Origin: Nitrospirota bacterium
GTDB lineage: Bacteria; Nitrospirota; Nitrospiria; Nitrospirales; Nitrospiraceae
Reading direction: 5' to 3'
NCBI GenBank assembly: GCA_016235225.1
Contig: JACRLS010000317.1
Span: forward strand, 1 to 7,500
DNA: 7,500 nucleotides
The notes below the pieces were generated by a model. It did not search any database. It was not told the DNA's origin and saw nothing but the letters and a program-made list of their open reading frames with translations. Position numbers and translations under genes: made by a program. This document shows, one piece after another, positions 6,148 through 7,500 of this stretch. The stretch's first letter is position 1. The number at the start of each line of letters is the position of its first letter.

Positions 6148-7293
6148 ATGATCAGCAGGTCGCCGGCACAGCGTGGGAGAACATGCTCGCAGCTTACCAT
6201 GACCCCGACCGAGCGCCTAGGGTTGGCGACAGCTCTCGCCTTGGCCGCGGTACTCCTCCTCATGATCCTGCTCGTGACCAGCGGCGCCGGACGCGCCGCT
6301 GGAATCATCTACAAGTATGTGCAACAGGACGGCACGACCGTCTATACGGAGCAATGGGATCAGGTGCCCGCCGTCTATCGCGCCGCGGTACAGCGCCTCG
6401 ATGGCGATACACTGGAGCCGATTGTCCCGTCCAGCGGCGTCAGGGCTACGCCGGCCCCGACCGTCACCACGGCCCCGCCTCCCGTGCGGCGCGCGACTCG
6501 GCCCACCCCGCCTCAAGAATCCTGGGGCGTGATGGCCGAATGGCTGGGCCCGGTGATCCAACAGATCAGCGCCATGAATCTCGCCTTCCCCAATCACACG
6601 CAACTGGGATTGGGCCTCACGATGTTCTCCTTCATTGCCGCCATTTTCTTCGTGCTCCGCATGACGGAACATCGAGTGGCCAAAGTGGCCCTCCGCGCCC
6701 TGCTCGTCATGCTGGTGACCGGCACGGTGTATACGCTGTTCCTGACCAATTTCGCTGAAGAGTTCACCATGCAGGCCGGGACCATCGATCAGGCGGCGAG
6801 ACCCGCCCGCAAGGGAACCTCCGTAGCGGGGCAAAGTCCAAGCCACCGCGAACAGAACGCCAGTTGGTATGAGAAGATCAATCCGCTGTCGTCGCTCGAC
6901 CAGTCCGTCCAGGAGAGCCGGGACACCGCCTTAGAGAAAGCCCGAGCCGCCGCGACACAGGCTCACCAAGCCAATCAGCAGCTCGAACAGCGCCTCGCCG
7001 ATCTTGAGCCGGAATCCCATGCGGCCTCCGCCACAGGGCAGACTCCATCCAGCGCGCCGGCCAGTTCACCCCGAGCCCCGAACCTCGCCCCTGCGGGCCA
7101 ATCGCCGGCGCCCCAACAGGCCCACGAGGCAGTCGCCCAGCGAGTACGCGACGCTGAGGGCCAGATCAACAGCAGGCCGAACTCGCTCGCGCCAAGGCCG
7201 ACTATCAGGCCAAGCTCGAGCAGGCTTGGCAGAGCGTCCAGGGCGCCGCCAAAAAGCCCGACCTCGAGCCCCAGAACCGCCTCCTGGCCTTGA
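6148..7293 (+). CDS. DUF4124-like membrane protein with coiled coil; C-terminus disrupted by a probable frameshift
   Basis: The start ATG at 6148 has GGGAGGAG 7 nt upstream; Met18 (6199) lacks a ribosome site. Residues 24-46 form a membrane helix. Residues 53-82 (IIYKYVQQDGTTVYTEQW) resemble the DUF4124 domain typical of short exported proteins. A Pro/Thr-rich linker follows (100-122), then two further helices (154-171 and 181-199) and a Gln/Ala/Glu-rich probable coiled coil (255-287). After an Ala/Pro/Ser-rich stretch, the frame reads EAVAQRVRDAEGQ (327-339) and then becomes Arg/Pro/Ser-rich to a stop at 7293. That tail is almost certainly out of frame, because the DNA from about 7171 encodes a well-formed repeat in another frame. 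The real protein is probably much longer. Function is unknown. Confidence 0.8.
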   Translation: MISRSPAQRGRTCSQLTMTPTERLGLATALALAAVLLLMILLVTSGAGRAAGIIYKYVQQDGTTVYTEQWDQVPAVYRAAVQRLDGDTLEPIVPSSGVRATPAPTVTTAPPPVRRATRPTPPQESWGVMAEWLGPVIQQISAMNLAFPNHTQLGLGLTMFSFIAAIFFVLRMTEHRVAKVALRALLVMLVTGTVYTLFLTNFAEEFTMQAGTIDQAARPARKGTSVAGQSPSHREQNASWYEKINPLSSLDQSVQESRDTALEKARAAATQAHQANQQLEQRLADLEPESHAASATGQTPSSAPASSPRAPNLAPAGQSPAPQQAHEAVAQRVRDAEGQINSRPNSLAPRPTIRPSSSRLGRASRAPPKSPTSSPRTASWP

Positions 7294-7500
7294 ACCAGTT
7301 CCTCCAGCAGTTCCCCGAGGACAACCGGCACCGCAGCGAGGTCGACAAGCTCGCCGAGCAGCTCCAGCGCGAGGCCCGCCAGCGCGAGCTCGACCAGCAG
7401 AAGCAGGCCGAACTCGCTCGCGCCAAGGCCGACTATCAGGCCAAGCTCGAGCAGGCTTGGCAGAGCGTCCAGGGCGCCGCCAAAAAGCCCGACCTCGAGC
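7158..7500 (+). CDS. Repeat-containing continuation of the 6148 gene in the alternate frame (partial)
   Basis: This frame opens after a TGA at 7155-7157 and runs to the window end without a stop. It encodes QQAELARAKADYQAKLEQAW, then QSVQGAAKKPDLEPQ, LLALNQFLQQFPEDNRHRSE, VDKLAEQLQREARQRELDQQ, and then the same segment again. The 77-residue unit combines a charged coiled-coil stretch with a W...LNQFLQQFPEDN...L-type helical pair like those in TPR-like or caspase-associated repeats (resemblance from memory). No ATG or GTG with a ribosome site begins it; the first in-frame alternative start is a TTG at 7290. It is therefore best read as the continuation of the upstream gene after the loss of one base (for example ATCAA-CAGCAG at 7165-7175) or a gain of two. 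No typical slippery heptamer is present. Confidence 0.7.
7171..7500 (+). repeat. Perfect in-frame tandem repeat, 231-bp unit (77 codons)
   Basis: The sequence starting AGCAGGCCGAACTCGCTCGC at 7171 recurs at 7402, and the two copies are identical over all 99 bases visible before the window ends. The spacing of 231 bp is divisible by three, so the repeat keeps frame. Identity at synonymous positions points to recent duplication or continuing homogenisation at DNA level. The number of units is unknown because the array continues past the window. Confidence 0.95.

Noticed and set aside
6217..6846. A 209-residue minus-strand frame opposite the DUF4124-like gene
   Set aside because: It is His/Gly/Arg-rich antisense shadow; the plus strand has a strong ribosome site, membrane helices and a domain-like segment.
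7161..7175. Programmed ribosomal frameshift joining the two frames
   Set aside because: The junction sequence has no X XXY YYZ slippery heptamer and I see no clear stimulatory structure; loss of one base or a sequence error is simpler.

Overview
The window looks like a GC-rich chromosome segment from a Gram-negative bacterium. The gene content (periplasmic binding protein, DUF4124-type protein, an exported product starting right after a B12 riboswitch) and the intergenic DNA full of short imperfect palindromes (GTGAGGCGT-, GTAATGCGTGAA- and GAGGTT-type) remind me of Nitrospira/Nitrospirota. That assignment rests on general familiarity and is tentative.

Left half (1-4087), all on the minus strand: a vitamin B12 (cobalamin) uptake locus. 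Transcription appears to start at a TTGACA-N17-TAGAGT promoter (4059-4087). It runs at once into a cobalamin riboswitch (about 3803-4055), then an intrinsic terminator (3613-3655), then three tightly coupled genes: a BtuF-like binding protein, a BtuC/FecCD-type permease and a BtuD-type ATPase. Hairpin-rich DNA follows the ATPase. A second, independent cobalamin riboswitch (about 110-392) comes next and leads into the first 24 codons of an exported protein cut off by the window edge, plausibly the outer-membrane receptor BtuB. Together these would carry cobalamin across both membranes, each part switched off when B12 is abundant. The upstream switch seems to act by transcription termination and the downstream one by hiding the ribosome binding site.

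Right half (4292-7500): genes with no visible link to B12. A divergent plus-strand gene encodes a 498-residue membrane-anchored protein of unknown function with a C-terminal DPFTG...YSVGxDGxDDGG motif. A small minus-strand gene encodes a SemiSWEET (PQ-loop) transporter. Divergent from it is a plus-strand gene with a DUF4124-like segment, three predicted membrane helices and a coiled coil. Its frame breaks near 7161-7172, exactly where a 231-bp (77-codon) perfect tandem repeat begins and runs off the window end. The repeat is open in a different frame, so the gene is either frameshifted or carries a sequence error.

The most interesting points are the paired riboswitches with different expression platforms, the terminator lying inside the longest possible reading frame of the binding protein, the palindromic repeats in the riboswitch variable regions, and the frameshift-plus-tandem-repeat protein. 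I do not see a clearly new defence, mobile or CRISPR system.
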